From: Roseovarius arcticus
GTDB lineage: Bacteria; Pseudomonadota; Alphaproteobacteria; Rhodobacterales; Rhodobacteraceae
Assembly: GCF_006125015.1 (NCBI RefSeq)
Contig: NZ_SZZN01000001.1
Location: forward strand, 620,001-684,000
Length of the DNA stretch: 64,000 nucleotides
Reading direction: 5' to 3'
The translations under genes and the position numbers were made by a program. How positions within the stretch are numbered: position 1 is the stretch's first letter; each line of letters begins with the position of its first letter. Under the pieces are notes generated by a model. It did not search any database. It was not told the origin of the DNA and saw nothing but the letters and a program-made list of their open reading frames with translations. This document shows, one piece after another, positions 1-9,515 of the stretch.

Positions 1-1
1 C

Positions 2-652
2 ATCGGGCGCGATTTGTTAACACGTGTTTTGTTTGGCGCGCGTAACACGATCGGGATCGCGCTGATGACGACGACCCTCGCTTTTGCGGTTGGTGTTTCG
101 CTTGGGTTTCTCGCCGCCAGCCTGAGAGGTTGGGTTGACCAATTGATCAGCCGGTCATTCGACGTGATAATGGCGATCCCGACACTCATATTTGCTCTGA
201 TGATACTGTCTGTTCTGGGCACCGAGATACATATTCTGATCATAGTGATCGCGCTGCTGGATTCGACGCGTGTTTTTCGGATTTCACGCGCGGTCGCGAT
301 GGATGTGGAAATCATGGAGTATGTCGAGGTCGCCAAACTGCGCGGCGAAGGCCTGTGGTGGGTGATGCGGCGTGAAATCCTTCCCAACACGATGGCCCCG
401 CTGATAGCCGAGTTCGGACTTCGCTTCTGTTTTGTATTTCTGTTCATCGCCGCTCTCAGTTTCCTGGGACTTGGGATTCAGCCGCCCTCTGCCGACTGGG
501 GCAGCATGGTGCGAGAGAACGCCCAGGGGATCACCTTTGGTATCATCATCCCTCTCATTCCCGCCGCCGCCATCGCCCTGCTGACAGTTGGTGTGAATTT
601 GGTGGTCGATTGGTTTCTGCAGCAAGCATCCGGGATACGCGATACGCGGTAG
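2..652 (+). CDS. Peptide-type ABC transporter permease (DppC/OppC family), 5' end outside window
   Basis: Inner-membrane permease of a dipeptide/oligopeptide-type importer. The frame is open to the left edge of the window and already encodes the family motif GRDLLTRVLFGAR, which lies well inside DppC proteins, so the true start is upstream; TTG at 14 is only the first possible start inside the window. Several hydrophobic segments are visible. The cytoplasmic EAA-type loop (VAKLRGEGLWWVMRREILPN) contacts the ATPase. The fused ATPase gene follows 23 bases downstream, so the two are almost certainly one operon. The partner permease and binding protein would lie to the left. The substrate cannot be read from sequence. 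Confidence 0.9.
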   Translation: MGRDLLTRVLFGARNTIGIALMTTTLAFAVGVSLGFLAASLRGWVDQLISRSFDVIMAIPTLIFALMILSVLGTEIHILIIVIALLDSTRVFRISRAVAMDVEIMEYVEVAKLRGEGLWWVMRREILPNTMAPLIAEFGLRFCFVFLFIAALSFLGLGIQPPSADWGSMVRENAQGITFGIIIPLIPAAAIALLTVGVNLVVDWFLQQASGIRDTR

Positions 653-675
653 CCCTCAAGCCACGAGGAAATTCA

Positions 676-2319
676 ATGTCTGACCCATTGCTGGCGATCA
701 AGGATCTGGTTGTCGAAGGATATCAGGACGAGCAGTGGAATCGCATTGTACGCGGTGTTTCGCTGACCCTGAAAAAAGGCGAAGTTCTGGGCTTGATTGG
801 CGAGTCCGGAGCCGGAAAATCCACCCTTGGCATCGCCGCCATGGGACATGTGCGGCCCGGTTGCCGCATTGCCAGCGGTTCGATCATGTTCGATGGAATC
901 GACATGACCACCGCGCCTGAAGAGAAGCTTCGCAAGATGCGGGGCGTCAGGATTGCCTATGTGGCGCAGAGTGCTGCCGCCGCTTTTAATCCGGCGCACA
1001 CATTGATGCAGCAGTTCACGGAAACGCCGGTGTTCCACGGCGTAATGGATTATAAACGCGCCAAAAAATCCGCCCAAGACCTGTTCAAGGTTCTGGACCT
1101 GCCCGACCCGGAGAAAATCGGGAACCGTTATCCTCATCAAGTATCGGGCGGGCAATTGCAACGCGCAATGGTGGCGATGGCCATGGCCTGCAATCCGGAC
1201 CTGATTATTTTTGATGAGCCCACCACCGCGCTCGACGTCACAACCCAGATCGAGGTGCTGGCTGCGATCAAGGATGCCATTCGCAATTATGATACGGCTG
1301 CTCTTTATATCAGTCATGATTTGGCCGTCGTGTCGCAGATTGCAGATCGCATCATGGTTCTGCGTAATGGCGGCGAAGTGGAAACCGGCAAAACCCGTCA
1401 GATTATCGAAAATCCCAGAGAGGAGTACACACGCGCATTGGTGTCAGTAAACCACATCCACAAAGATAAATTGCAACCGAAAGACAGAAATCGCGAAGTT
1501 CTTGTCCTGCGAAATATCTCGGCCAGCTATGGCAGGGGGGTGAAGATTCTGGATGATGTCAGTATCACTCTAACACAAGGTAAGACCGTAGCCTTGGTGG
1601 GAGAATCTGGCTCGGGCAAATCAACGGCCGCGCGCGTCATCACCGGATTGCTGCCACCAGATGAGGGCGAGATCAGCTTTCAAGGCGAACCTCTTGCCCC
1701 CTCGTTCAGGGACCGCCCCAAGGATGTACTTCGCCGCATACAGATGATCTATCAAATGCCAGACGTTGCCCTTAACCCGCGGATGAAGGTCAAAGATGTT
1801 ATCGGGCGACCGCTGGCTTTCTATTTCGGCTTGACCGAAGATACCAAAGATCAACGCGTCGCTGAACTACTTGAGAAAATCGAACTGGGCGACACCTATC
1901 TTGATCGGTATCCGTCTGAATTATCCGGGGGCGAGAAGCAGCGGGTGTGCATCGCCCGCGCGCTGGCCGCTGAGCCCGAGCTTATCGTGTGTGATGAAAT
2001 CACATCGGCGCTGGATCCGTTGGTGGCCGAAGGCATTCTTAAATTGCTACAGGATCTTCAGAACGATCTGGCGGTTTCATATTTGTTTATCACCCACGAT
2101 CTGGCAACGGTAAAAGCCATTTCCGACGAAATTGTTGTCATGCATCAGGGGCGGGTCGTGGAGCAGGGCACCCGCGACGAAATTCTGACCCCGCCACATC
2201 ATGAATACACGGAACTATTGCTGTCCTCGGTCCCCGAAATGGACCCTCACTGGCTGACAAACGTGCTGCAACATCGAAAAGAACTGCAAGCAAATCTCCT
2301 CAATCAGAAAAATCAGTAA
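676..2319 (+). CDS. Fused two-domain ABC ATPase of a peptide-type importer (DppD-DppF fusion)
   Basis: A 547-residue protein with two complete ABC cassettes in tandem, the DppD and DppF equivalents in one chain. Cassette 1 has Walker [10 protein letters not shown], signature VSGGQLQR and Walker B LIIFDEPT. Cassette 2 has [17 protein letters not shown] and LIVCDEIT. Each cassette keeps a switch histidine (YISHDLA; FITHDLA). ATG 676 is chosen over the upstream in-frame start at 610 because GAGGAA precedes it at Shine-Dalgarno distance and the earlier start would overlap the permease. It energises the permease upstream. Fused ATPases of this kind are common in alphaproteobacterial peptide and opine transporters. 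Confidence 0.92.
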   Translation: MSDPLLAIKDLVVEGYQDEQWNRIVRGVSLTLKKGEVLGLIGESGAGKSTLGIAAMGHVRPGCRIASGSIMFDGIDMTTAPEEKLRKMRGVRIAYVAQSAAAAFNPAHTLMQQFTETPVFHGVMDYKRAKKSAQDLFKVLDLPDPEKIGNRYPHQVSGGQLQRAMVAMAMACNPDLIIFDEPTTALDVTTQIEVLAAIKDAIRNYDTAALYISHDLAVVSQIADRIMVLRNGGEVETGKTRQIIENPREEYTRALVSVNHIHKDKLQPKDRNREVLVLRNISASYGRGVKILDDVSITLTQGKTVALVGESGSGKSTAARVITGLLPPDEGEISFQGEPLAPSFRDRPKDVLRRIQMIYQMPDVALNPRMKVKDVIGRPLAFYFGLTEDTKDQRVAELLEKIELGDTYLDRYPSELSGGEKQRVCIARALAAEPELIVCDEITSALDPLVAEGILKLLQDLQNDLAVSYLFITHDLATVKAISDEIVVMHQGRVVEQGTRDEILTPPHHEYTELLLSSVPEMDPHWLTNVLQHRKELQANLLNQKNQ

Positions 2320-2446
2320 CTTGCCCCTGCCAATAGGTTACCCGACCGCGTCTTCTGCCCGGGAAACGGCCCGATACTGTCCAGAATTGGCGCGATGAGA
2401 AAGGACCCGGCCAACGCGAAGCGTACGCTGGAGAATTCCCCTGTAT

Positions 2447-2655
2447 GGCACTGTCAGAGCAAAATGGCTTGAGGCGTGTTGGGCAGTCGCCTTACTTCGC
2501 CGGATAACACAACACATTCCGTTTCGGTACTTTAAAACCAGCCCCGAAATCATTCGCCTGGCGGTGATGATGTATGTCCGATTTCCGCTGTCTATTCGAA
2601 ATGTGGAGGATGTATTGCGCAAACGCCGTATCGATATCGACAAGGCGACAGTGTA
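2447..2655 (+). mobile_element. IS6-family element, 5' remnant
   Basis: A left terminal repeat (GGCACTGTCAGAGC) is followed by the first ~50 codons of an IS6-type transposase. The start codon is degraded (ATG to ATA near 2504). Homology to the intact copies stops around 2655. The same opening residues (FRYFKTSPEIIRLAVMMYVR in related copies) are recognisable. It is an old copy in the same orientation as the intact IS that begins 47 bases further on. The 2656-2701 stretch between them shows no gene. Confidence 0.8.
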
Positions 2656-2701
2656 TTTAAATTCAATGACTTACGGACTAGAGAAGGTTCGACCCCAGTC
2701 C

Positions 2702-3519
2702 GGCTCTGTCAGAGCAAAACCGGTTGAGGCGGGGAGGGCGAGCACTTAGCGTCGCGTGATGACAAAACGCAACGCCTTTCGTTACTTCAAGACGAGCCCA
2801 GAGATCATCCGTCTGGCCGTCATGATGTACTTTCGATTTCCGCTTTCGCTTCGGAACGTGGAAGACCTTCTGCACGAACGCGGCATCGACATTAGCCACG
2901 AAACTGTTCGATTTTGGTGGAACAGATTTGGTCCGATGTTTGCCGCTGAAATCCGCAGAAAACGAGTGCAGCAGATGCGTGCATACTCGAATTGGCAGTG
3001 GCACTTGGATGAGGTGTTCGTGAAGATCAACGGCGAGACGCACTATCTTTGGCGGGCTGTGGATCATGAAGGGGAAGTCCTGGAAAGCTTTGTCACAAAG
3101 CGCCGTGATCGCAAGGCAGCATTGAAATTTCTTAGGAAAACCATGAAACGCCATGGTCGCGCACATATTTTCGTCACCGACATGCTGCGTTCCTACGGCG
3201 CGGCAATGAAGGTCATCGGCAACGTAGACAGACAGGAAACCGGCCGATGGCTCAACAACCGGGCTGAGAATTCACACCAGCCATTTCGAAGGCGAGAACG
3301 GGCCATGCTTCGGTTCAGACGCATGCGAAGTTTGCAAAAATTCGCCGCCGTTCACGCTTCCGTCTATAACCACTTTAATCATGAACGCAGCCTCTCAAGT
3401 CGACCCTATTTCAAGCTGAATCGCGCCGCTGCTCTTGCCGAGTGGCGCCAACTCGGCGCGGCATAACAGGCAGGCACGCCACCCTTGCAGAGACGAGTTC
3501 GAATTGGTCTGACAGCACC
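2702..3519 (+). mobile_element. IS6-family insertion sequence, copy 1 (complete)
   Basis: An 818-bp element. The left end reads GGCTCTGTCAGAGCAAAA and the right end, reversed, reads GGTGCTGTCAGACCAATT, an imperfect terminal inverted repeat. One transposase gene fills the element. The flanking 8-mers (CCCAGTCC left, CTCAGAAT right) do not match, so there is no target duplication. This indicates recombination or deletion after insertion, usual for IS6-family copies that have formed cointegrates. It marks the left border of the defence island and supplies the last codons of vsr. Confidence 0.9.
2759..3466 (+). CDS. IS6-family transposase (copy 1)
   Basis: A 235-residue DDE transposase that appears intact. 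The N-terminal helix-turn-helix region (RNVEDLLHERGIDISHETVR) is followed by the catalytic core: first Asp in HLDEVFVKI, second Asp in VTDMLRSY, and Glu in NNRAENSHQPFRRRE. ATG 2759 matches the start of the other copies (MTKR/MTKH/MTNR) and is used instead of the GTG three bases upstream. Between the DNA-binding part and the first Asp it carries the variable patch RRKRVQQMRAYSNWQW, which differs from copy to copy in this window. Confidence 0.93.
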   Translation: MTKRNAFRYFKTSPEIIRLAVMMYFRFPLSLRNVEDLLHERGIDISHETVRFWWNRFGPMFAAEIRRKRVQQMRAYSNWQWHLDEVFVKINGETHYLWRAVDHEGEVLESFVTKRRDRKAALKFLRKTMKRHGRAHIFVTDMLRSYGAAMKVIGNVDRQETGRWLNNRAENSHQPFRRRERAMLRFRRMRSLQKFAAVHASVYNHFNHERSLSSRPYFKLNRAAALAEWRQLGAA

Positions 3520-3990
3520 CTCAGAATGCTTGATGTCCATTTCGCCAACTTCAAGCTGCCTGCCGTTGGAGCGGAGCCATGCTGCAAGAAGCTCGACCGT
3601 TGCTGCCAATTGGTCAGTCTTGCGCAGTGAACACTCCCACACCGTTGCGACCCGCCATCCTGCCTCTAACAACTGGCCCTGTACAGCGCCGTCCCGGGTC
3701 ACATTCGCGTCGAACTTCGCCTGCCAGAATTCTGGACGCGTCGATGGAGTGGTTGTGTAACGACAGCCCTCATGGCGGTGCCAAAAGCAGCCATGCACGA
3801 AGACGATTGTGTGATGCTTCGGAAACACGAGATCAGGTCGCCCGGGGACATTCTTCGAATGCAGCCGGTAACGGAAGCCGCGTGCATGAAGCGCCCGCCG
3901 AAGCACCAGTTCGGGCTTCGTGTCCTTCCCCTTGATCCCGGCCATCATCCGGGAACGGGTCTGTTTGTCTACGATATCGGTCACGTGCAC
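3406..3990 (-). CDS. vsr: Very short patch repair endonuclease (Vsr), C-terminus extended into IS
   Basis: A T:G mismatch nicking endonuclease that repairs deaminated 5-methylcytosine. The family features are all present: the N-terminal RSRMMAGIKGKDTKPEL segment, the catalytic Asp in GRPDLVFP, and the zinc/histidine region FVHGCFWHRHEGC, followed by FWQAKFDANVTRD. GTG 3990 is used. It lies head-to-head with the cytosine methyltransferase gene, the usual partner. The normal protein ends about 37 residues earlier: the codons after base 3519 are IS6 right-end DNA read in reverse, so the IS has replaced the original stop. The catalytic core is intact, so activity is probably retained. Confidence 0.93.
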   Translation of the reverse strand: MHVTDIVDKQTRSRMMAGIKGKDTKPELVLRRALHARGFRYRLHSKNVPGRPDLVFPKHHTIVFVHGCFWHRHEGCRYTTTPSTRPEFWQAKFDANVTRDGAVQGQLLEAGWRVATVWECSLRKTDQLAATVELLAAWLRSNGRQLEVGEMDIKHSEGAVRPIRTRLCKGGVPACYAAPSWRHSARAAARFSLK

Positions 3991-4051
3991 CCTGGTCTTC
4001 GATCTGGAACCTAGTATACACCGACTGAATGAATTTCGTCAGGAGCCTGAT

Positions 4052-5584
4052 TTGTCAGCCACTTTCGGCATTGTCGATCTGTTCGCCGGTCCAGGCGGAC
4101 TTGGCGAGGGATTTGCCTCCCTGGTCGAGGACGGACATGTGCCGTTCCGGATCGGCATCTCGGTCGAGAAAGAGGCATCGGCCCATCGCACCCTGACGCT
4201 GCGCGCATTCCTGCGTGAATACCGGGCGCTTTACGGCACCTTGCCCGATCAGTTTATCGATTTCCACGCGGGGCTTGTCCCCGAGCCGGATTGGTCAGCA
4301 GTCGACGCCGAAGCGTGGCAGCTTGCCATTGATGAGGCTCGTGCACTCGAGCTCGGCACTGAGGCAGCTGCGACGGCAATTGACGGCGCCATCGCGAAGC
4401 TGCGCAAAAACCATGACGATACGATTCTGATCGGCGGACCGCCCTGTCAGGCTTATTCCCTGGTCGGGCGCGCCCGGGCCAAGGGCAAGATCGGCTATGT
4501 GCCTGAAGAGGATGAGCGGCATTACCTGTTCCGAGAGTACATCCGCGTGCTCGACAGGCTTCGTCCCGCCGCTTTCGTGATGGAAAACGTCAAGGGCATG
4601 CTGTCCTCGACTGTCGAAAGCCGACTTGTCTTCGAGATGCTGATGGAGGATCTGTCCTCGCTCGGCACGGGCCACGGTCATCACTACGAGCTGCTGGCTG
4701 TTCGGGTGGAAGATGGAAAAGCCAGCCTGCAAGAAGCAGGGCGACCGTCTGATTTCATCGTGCGGGCCGAGCAGTTCGGGGTCCCGCAACGGCGCCACAG
4801 GGTGATCATTGTCGGAATTCGGTCCGACCTTTCGGGCAAGGCTGCGCGCGCCGAGATTGCTGTCTCGGGTCTGACGCGGACGGTCAGCGACATAATCGGG
4901 ACGATGCCCGAGCTGCGCAGCGGAATTAGTCGTGGTCGGGACGATTCATCGGCGTGGCGAAAAGAGGTCATTGAAGCGGCGAAACTTCTGACCAAAACCC
5001 ATAAGGGGAAGGAGAACGCCCCACTTCGGGAGGCATTCTCATCCGTTGCCAAGGGAATGAAGTCGGGAGCGCCGAGCCGTCGGACGGCGTCTTCCCTGCC
5101 AGATGGCTATGGCACCTCGAACGATGAACTGCTGCGCTGGCTTGAGCGGCCAGAACTGCGCGCCATTGCCCAGCACGAAACGCGCGGGCACATGCCCTCG
5201 GATCTTGGACGGTATCTGTTCGCCGCTGTGTTCGGGGCAGTGCGCGGTTATAGCCCAAAGGCGGCTGATTTTCCGATCACGCTCAGCCCGGCCCATCGGA
5301 ACTGGCACAGCGGCGTCTTCAATGACCGATTTCGAGTCCAACTGGCCGAAGCAGCCGCGACTACGGTAACCAGCCATATCTCCAAGGATGGACATTACTT
5401 CATCCATCCCGATCCGATGCAGTGCCGCAGCCTGACAGTTCGCGAGGCCGCCCGGCTGCAGACCTTCCCCGACGACTACCTTTTCCTGGGGAACCGGACC
5501 CAGCAGTACGTCCAGGTTGGAAACGCGGTGCCGCCGTTTCTTGCTCGGCATATTGCGAAACTGCTTCAGATCGCGTTGGGCTAA
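4052..5584 (+). CDS. DNA (cytosine-5-)-methyltransferase
   Basis: A 510-residue C5-cytosine methyltransferase. The S-adenosylmethionine motif I is DLFAGPGGLGEGF and the catalytic motif IV is GGPPCQAYS with Cys132. Motif VI is ENVKG, motif VIII is QRRHRV, and the C-terminal motif X includes VQVGNAVPPF. TTG 4052 is chosen because AGGAG sits six bases upstream and the protein then opens just before motif I; the longer frame from 3920 would overlap vsr. It should protect host DNA by methylating the target of the linked nuclease system, while Vsr repairs the resulting deamination. The recognition sequence cannot be predicted. It converges with the leftward defence operon, with only six bases between the two stop codons. 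Confidence 0.95.
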   Translation: MSATFGIVDLFAGPGGLGEGFASLVEDGHVPFRIGISVEKEASAHRTLTLRAFLREYRALYGTLPDQFIDFHAGLVPEPDWSAVDAEAWQLAIDEARALELGTEAAATAIDGAIAKLRKNHDDTILIGGPPCQAYSLVGRARAKGKIGYVPEEDERHYLFREYIRVLDRLRPAAFVMENVKGMLSSTVESRLVFEMLMEDLSSLGTGHGHHYELLAVRVEDGKASLQEAGRPSDFIVRAEQFGVPQRRHRVIIVGIRSDLSGKAARAEIAVSGLTRTVSDIIGTMPELRSGISRGRDDSSAWRKEVIEAAKLLTKTHKGKENAPLREAFSSVAKGMKSGAPSRRTASSLPDGYGTSNDELLRWLERPELRAIAQHETRGHMPSDLGRYLFAAVFGAVRGYSPKAADFPITLSPAHRNWHSGVFNDRFRVQLAEAAATTVTSHISKDGHYFIHPDPMQCRSLTVREAARLQTFPDDYLFLGNRTQQYVQVGNAVPPFLARHIAKLLQIALG

Positions 5585-5590
5585 TTCCCT

Positions 5591-6634
5591 CTATCCGCGC
5601 CGCTCGCTCTTGCCTCCAATTCGCTTTCTCAAATTTCTAACGTCGATCATCAATTCTGAAATTTCATCAAAACGACCCAAAAGGTAATTTAAGGCATTCG
5701 TTTCAGAACGTCCTAAGACGGCTTTTTTGTTGCTGAGTTTAGCGAGCGCGCGGCTTGACTTGGGCGACAACCAGTTTCGTTCTGCAGCGACCTGACGCAC
5801 CCGAAGAACAGAAGAGCTAATTTCCTTCTGCGTGGGCATTCCATTTTCCGTATTGTCCTTGCTGTCAGGGGTGATACGGGCAGTAACTTTCGAAGCGGGA
5901 GCTTTCTCGGGCCGCGCGCTCGGATACTCCAGTTCCACCTCGTCTTCCGGGTTCTCAGCATTGAACAAAGCTTTTCTAAGTAGGTCCGTGTCGGACCGGT
6001 GTCGGGCGAATGTGCCTGCGACTTTTAGTACATGCTCAGTCGCGGCTCGTTCTCGCTTCGAGAGCGGTGCTGATTGTCGCGATGCTTTATCAAGCGCCGC
6101 CGCCGCGGACAGCCAGCGCCGACGCAACGCAAACTCTTTTAGGCGCACAAATGCTTCTAGGTGTTGAAAAGACCTACCTTGAGATTCAGAAGTTTCTTGG
6201 TGCTGCTGGTCTTCTGTGGGTGACCTCGCAAAACCAGTGTCTATCGAGTTAGCGGTTGACGCAAACTCGATATCTTCGAGGCTCCAGTCTTCTTCGTCGT
6301 GGTCCCAGCGGACTACGTCAACCTTTTGAAATGTGCCTCGCGCCTGCAACCCCTTTTGGGCAATAAAATGATCTTCTGCGCTCAGCTCGACTTCAAAATC
6401 CAGTGGTTGAATATCTTCCGGAATTGGGCTTTGCGAGTGAGCGAGATTAATTGCATTCGCAGTTTTTTGAACAGGTGCTTCATCGCCAACATGAGCGAGA
6501 CTGGCGGTCTGACTTGAGGTTCTTCCATTGGCTCCCTGAACAGGGAGTTCATGATCCGTCTTGTGCTTCGAAACAGATATCGATCGCCGTCTAATCCGTC
6601 GAAACAATGACTTTGCATTTCTCCACAAAATCAC
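5591..6634 (-). CDS. Unknown protein with a duplicated ~60-residue helical module
   Basis: A 347-residue protein not recognised as any family. GTG 6634 has GGAGAAG at good spacing. The N-terminus is basic (FRRIRRRS), the middle is acidic (around WDHDEEDWSLEDIEF, residues 110-124), and two related helical segments follow at residues ~162-225 and ~275-338. The two share the pattern basic residue(s), WLS, then AL.K.S and a later Leu/Glu-rich stretch (RRRWLSAAAALDKAS; ERNWLSPKSSRALAKLS). No signal peptide or membrane segment is visible. It is last in the leftward defence operon, with a 75-bp gap to the AIPR gene. It may be an adaptor or regulator of the system, but that is only inference from position. 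Confidence 0.75.
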   Translation of the reverse strand: MILWRNAKSLFRRIRRRSISVSKHKTDHELPVQGANGRTSSQTASLAHVGDEAPVQKTANAINLAHSQSPIPEDIQPLDFEVELSAEDHFIAQKGLQARGTFQKVDVVRWDHDEEDWSLEDIEFASTANSIDTGFARSPTEDQQHQETSESQGRSFQHLEAFVRLKEFALRRRWLSAAAALDKASRQSAPLSKRERAATEHVLKVAGTFARHRSDTDLLRKALFNAENPEDEVELEYPSARPEKAPASKVTARITPDSKDNTENGMPTQKEISSSVLRVRQVAAERNWLSPKSSRALAKLSNKKAVLGRSETNALNYLLGRFDEISELMIDVRNLRKRIGGKSERRG

Positions 6635-6709
6635 TCGAGCTTCTCCACATCAGGTTTCACAATTCGCTTTGTTAACGATTCATATGAACCCAAAGCCCAA
6701 GCATTTTAT

Positions 6710-8509
6710 TCAACGAAGTTCCTGGATTGAACCATGCGGCGCTGGAAATTCAGCAGCCCTGACATTCACCCACGTATCCGCCCGTTTCGCCACTTCCGAG
6801 AACTGCTGTCCCGGGGCGATCCGGTTGAACTCCGCGTTCACGATCACCGCCCAGTCCCAGAGCAGGTCGCGCAAACCGCCGGAAATCCCCTGCCGCATCC
6901 AGACCTGCTGAAGATCGAGCCTATCGCCGAGCTTTTCCGAAACAACGGCAACGACATAGGTGGCAATGTTCACATAGCCTTGACGAAAAATCTCTTTTGC
7001 ATCTTTTGTTTTGATCATGCTTTCGATCGCCTTGAAAATCATGACTTTCGCAATCATCGCGCGAAACCAATTTGCATCAAGTGGACTGGGAACGAGATTT
7101 GGATTATCATCGAGAGCGTCCATCAGTGCTTTGAAATTCTTTTCGCCGGCAAGAGCGACCTGATTGGGCTTACCTCGCCAAGCTTCATGGTACTTGGCAA
7201 TGTCGGTCTTGGTCAGTTTGCGCCTTGGTGGGATCATCTCCTTCAGCTTGCGACGTTTGGCAGGTGTGGTGCCCTCTCTCAGCAGCATGACGTTGTAGGC
7301 GCCAGCCGCCCGCTCGTAGAACCAACGGGTAGCGCCATCCGGGCACCAAGTGTCGTTTGCTAGTTTTTCAAGCTCTCGATGGAATGGACGATTTGCCGAG
7401 AGGTCCGACATTTTCACCGCGTTCTGGCTGTTTGCATAACGCGAGACGTTGCTGATCAACCGCTCACGTGCTTCGTCTTGAGAGCCCTTGAGAATGATGA
7501 TCTTGGCCGGAACCATGACATGGCTCAGATCGATGGTACGGTCGTCGCGCGACGCGAAATAGATACTCGAGGTTGTCTGGCCACCGTTCACGATCTGCAG
7601 CCCCTTCAGGAATGACAGACCCAAATTGCCGTCATCGGAACGCTCGAACGCAGCTTCGTCGCAAACTAGGACAAGGCCGTTATTGAACGCGAGAAAGTGC
7701 TCCGGTTCCTTTCGTAGCGTTTCGACTATGCCCTTGTTCACCGCACGTTTGTTTCCCAGGAAAGTGCGGATGTTGGCTTCGAGCAGCGTCGTACCGTAAC
7801 GAAGATAAAGATCACGAATAAGTTGCCCGGGAATAGCTGTCAGGGCGTATTCGTAATCTGCGTCAGGGTCAGGGACGTGGACACAGGGCAGCGGTCGACC
7901 TAGCGACTGAACGAAACTGACTGCAAGTTCATCCCTTGGTTTTCCTTCGGTGTGTCGAAACAGCCGCTCGATGTCCATCGCCTCGACGGCCACCATCTTC
8001 TGATGAACCTCCTTGTTCGAGAACCGCTTGGTCTTGGTTCGCCCGTCTGTGATCACGAACACCCGAAGTCGATCGATTTCGTTCCATCGGGAACGGATGG
8101 TTGCAACGAGGTCCCTGACAGGGTGGGTAGGATCAATCTTCGTGTCGAGCTGGCCGCTTGCAGCGCGAAAGAGAAAACGCACGCCTTCACTGGCGGTTCC
8201 AGTGGCATCTGAGTCGCGGAGATCGTTCAATTCGTTAGTCCCGAAATAGTGGGTCACGAACAGGTCGAGCGCCGTTTCATCTGAGCTGAGGGCATAACCG
8301 GTGATGCGCAGTCTGGCGTTGCCGACCTTGCCGTTCCAATGGCAAACGGTCGGCGCGTCGCAGATCCCGGTTTCCGCCACATGCTCCATCACCATTTCGG
8401 CAAAGACGAGTTCCTCCGAAGGAAAGGGGCCCTCACCATCCGCCACGCGTTCGGCGATGATCGTCTGCAGGTCAGATCGGAAATTGTGGTGAAATTCTTC
8501 AAGGCTCAT
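6710..8509 (-). CDS. AIPR-family protein (abortive infection/phage resistance type)
   Basis: A 599-residue protein of the AIPR family, known from lactococcal abortive-infection loci and from restriction islands. The family hallmark is clear around residues 245-290: LLEANIRTFLGNKRAVNKGI, then EPEHFLAFNNGLVLVCD, then LQIVNGGQTTSSIY. The N-terminal ~200 residues resemble the nuclease-like half found in this family (RLRVFVITDGR), but no certain catalytic set was traced. It starts one base after the nuclease gene stop codon region, so it is translationally linked to the DUF4420 gene. Its likely role is as an effector or sensor in the defence system; the biochemistry of the family is poorly known. 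Confidence 0.88.
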   Translation of the reverse strand: MSLEEFHHNFRSDLQTIIAERVADGEGPFPSEELVFAEMVMEHVAETGICDAPTVCHWNGKVGNARLRITGYALSSDETALDLFVTHYFGTNELNDLRDSDATGTASEGVRFLFRAASGQLDTKIDPTHPVRDLVATIRSRWNEIDRLRVFVITDGRTKTKRFSNKEVHQKMVAVEAMDIERLFRHTEGKPRDELAVSFVQSLGRPLPCVHVPDPDADYEYALTAIPGQLIRDLYLRYGTTLLEANIRTFLGNKRAVNKGIVETLRKEPEHFLAFNNGLVLVCDEAAFERSDDGNLGLSFLKGLQIVNGGQTTSSIYFASRDDRTIDLSHVMVPAKIIILKGSQDEARERLISNVSRYANSQNAVKMSDLSANRPFHRELEKLANDTWCPDGATRWFYERAAGAYNVMLLREGTTPAKRRKLKEMIPPRRKLTKTDIAKYHEAWRGKPNQVALAGEKNFKALMDALDDNPNLVPSPLDANWFRAMIAKVMIFKAIESMIKTKDAKEIFRQGYVNIATYVVAVVSEKLGDRLDLQQVWMRQGISGGLRDLLWDWAVIVNAEFNRIAPGQQFSEVAKRADTWVNVRAAEFPAPHGSIQELR

Positions 8510-8510
8510 G

Positions 8511-9515
8511 TCATTCTAGTCCAAATTCGTTGATAAGATCGGTAATGCCGACGGAGGCGACTTCCAGAGCATCGAGATCGAGCACATATGCAGCTGAACG
8601 GATGGCGACTGGCAGGGCAGCACGCGTGAGGCGCGGCATGTCACCTTCCGAGCGAAATCCCCTCGTATCCTTCAATGTCAGCGTTCGGCCATAGAGCGGC
8701 GCATGCTCGTCGAGGTACCCCATCACCATCAGCAAGGCTTCGAAGCCGCGTTGCACTCCAGCATGCTTAAATCTCTCGCGGAGTTCGGAGACAAAATCGA
8801 CGAGCGAAAAACCGTCCGTGTTTTCTTCAAATCGAAACCCACAAAGAAAAATGGGCGCCCGATTACCATCCAGCTGCTCTATGCTATTGATCCGGGCAAG
8901 GAAGCTGCCGGTCCGAACCGTGCTCTTCACTTCGATCGCACCGCCGCGTACGTGAAAATCCTGCGCCGCCCTCAATGGTCCCTGCCAGCAGTCGAGAGCA
9001 CCGGCTCCCAAGGAGGTGTCCGCGAGCAATCTGAGCATCCATAATTCGCCGAGAAGGCCGATCTGTGCATCGGGTGAGAGAGGCCGGTGCGTTCGCGCCA
9101 TGAACGCCTGCCACTCCCGGACCCGTTCAAGGAAGGCCTCTATCATATCACGATTGGGCGTGCCGGCTGCGGCTTCCAGTGTTCGCAAGACATCGATGAC
9201 CATGATTGCGAAGATGTCCGGCGACCCTTCCGGCCGTCTCATCAAGGCGATGGCCGTCTTTCCAGCAACGACAGTCTGACCCTCGATAATGGCGACATCG
9301 AATCCCTTGCCTTCAGGCAGCCGTGCCGGGTTCACTGACCACGAGCTGGGAAAGGAGACAATCAACGCTTCTCGTCCAAGGGGAAAGTGGCAGCCTGCCT
9401 CAACCGAGACAGCGCCCATCCCGGTGAGGTGAACAAAGCGCCAGTCTTCACTGGCTTCCTGGCGGGCGAGCGCTCTCCATGCCCGTGCAAGCCCCTCTTC
9501 ACTCCACCCAGTCAT
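8511..9515 (-). CDS. PD-(D/E)XK-motif nuclease, DUF4420-like
   Basis: A 334-residue protein matching the DUF4420/PD-(D/E)XK family found beside Z1 helicases. The restriction-endonuclease core is visible: Glu157 in IGLLGELWML, Asp186 in AAQDFHV, and Glu195-x-Lys197 in GGAIEVKST, followed by a basic/aromatic strand. It is the most probable DNA-cleaving subunit of the island. The start codon lies inside the end of the Z1 gene (17-base overlap), and it is followed directly by the AIPR gene. Such overlaps indicate co-translation and probably a complex. Confidence 0.88.
   Translation of the reverse strand: MTGWSEEGLARAWRALARQEASEDWRFVHLTGMGAVSVEAGCHFPLGREALIVSFPSSWSVNPARLPEGKGFDVAIIEGQTVVAGKTAIALMRRPEGSPDIFAIMVIDVLRTLEAAAGTPNRDMIEAFLERVREWQAFMARTHRPLSPDAQIGLLGELWMLRLLADTSLGAGALDCWQGPLRAAQDFHVRGGAIEVKSTVRTGSFLARINSIEQLDGNRAPIFLCGFRFEENTDGFSLVDFVSELRERFKHAGVQRGFEALLMVMGYLDEHAPLYGRTLTLKDTRGFRSEGDMPRLTRAALPVAIRSAAYVLDLDALEVASVGITDLINEFGLE

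Noticed and set aside
284..1317. Minus-strand open frames opposite the ABC transporter genes
   Set aside because: They mirror strongly coding + strand frames, lack ribosome sites and show no family motifs.
2656..2701. GGTTCGACCCC looks like a tRNA T-loop
   Set aside because: The surrounding bases do not form a T-stem or acceptor stem, and the only upstream sequence is an IS relic.
3920..4051. Longer N-terminus for the methyltransferase
   Set aside because: It would overlap vsr; TTG 4052 has AGGAG upstream and starts just before motif I.
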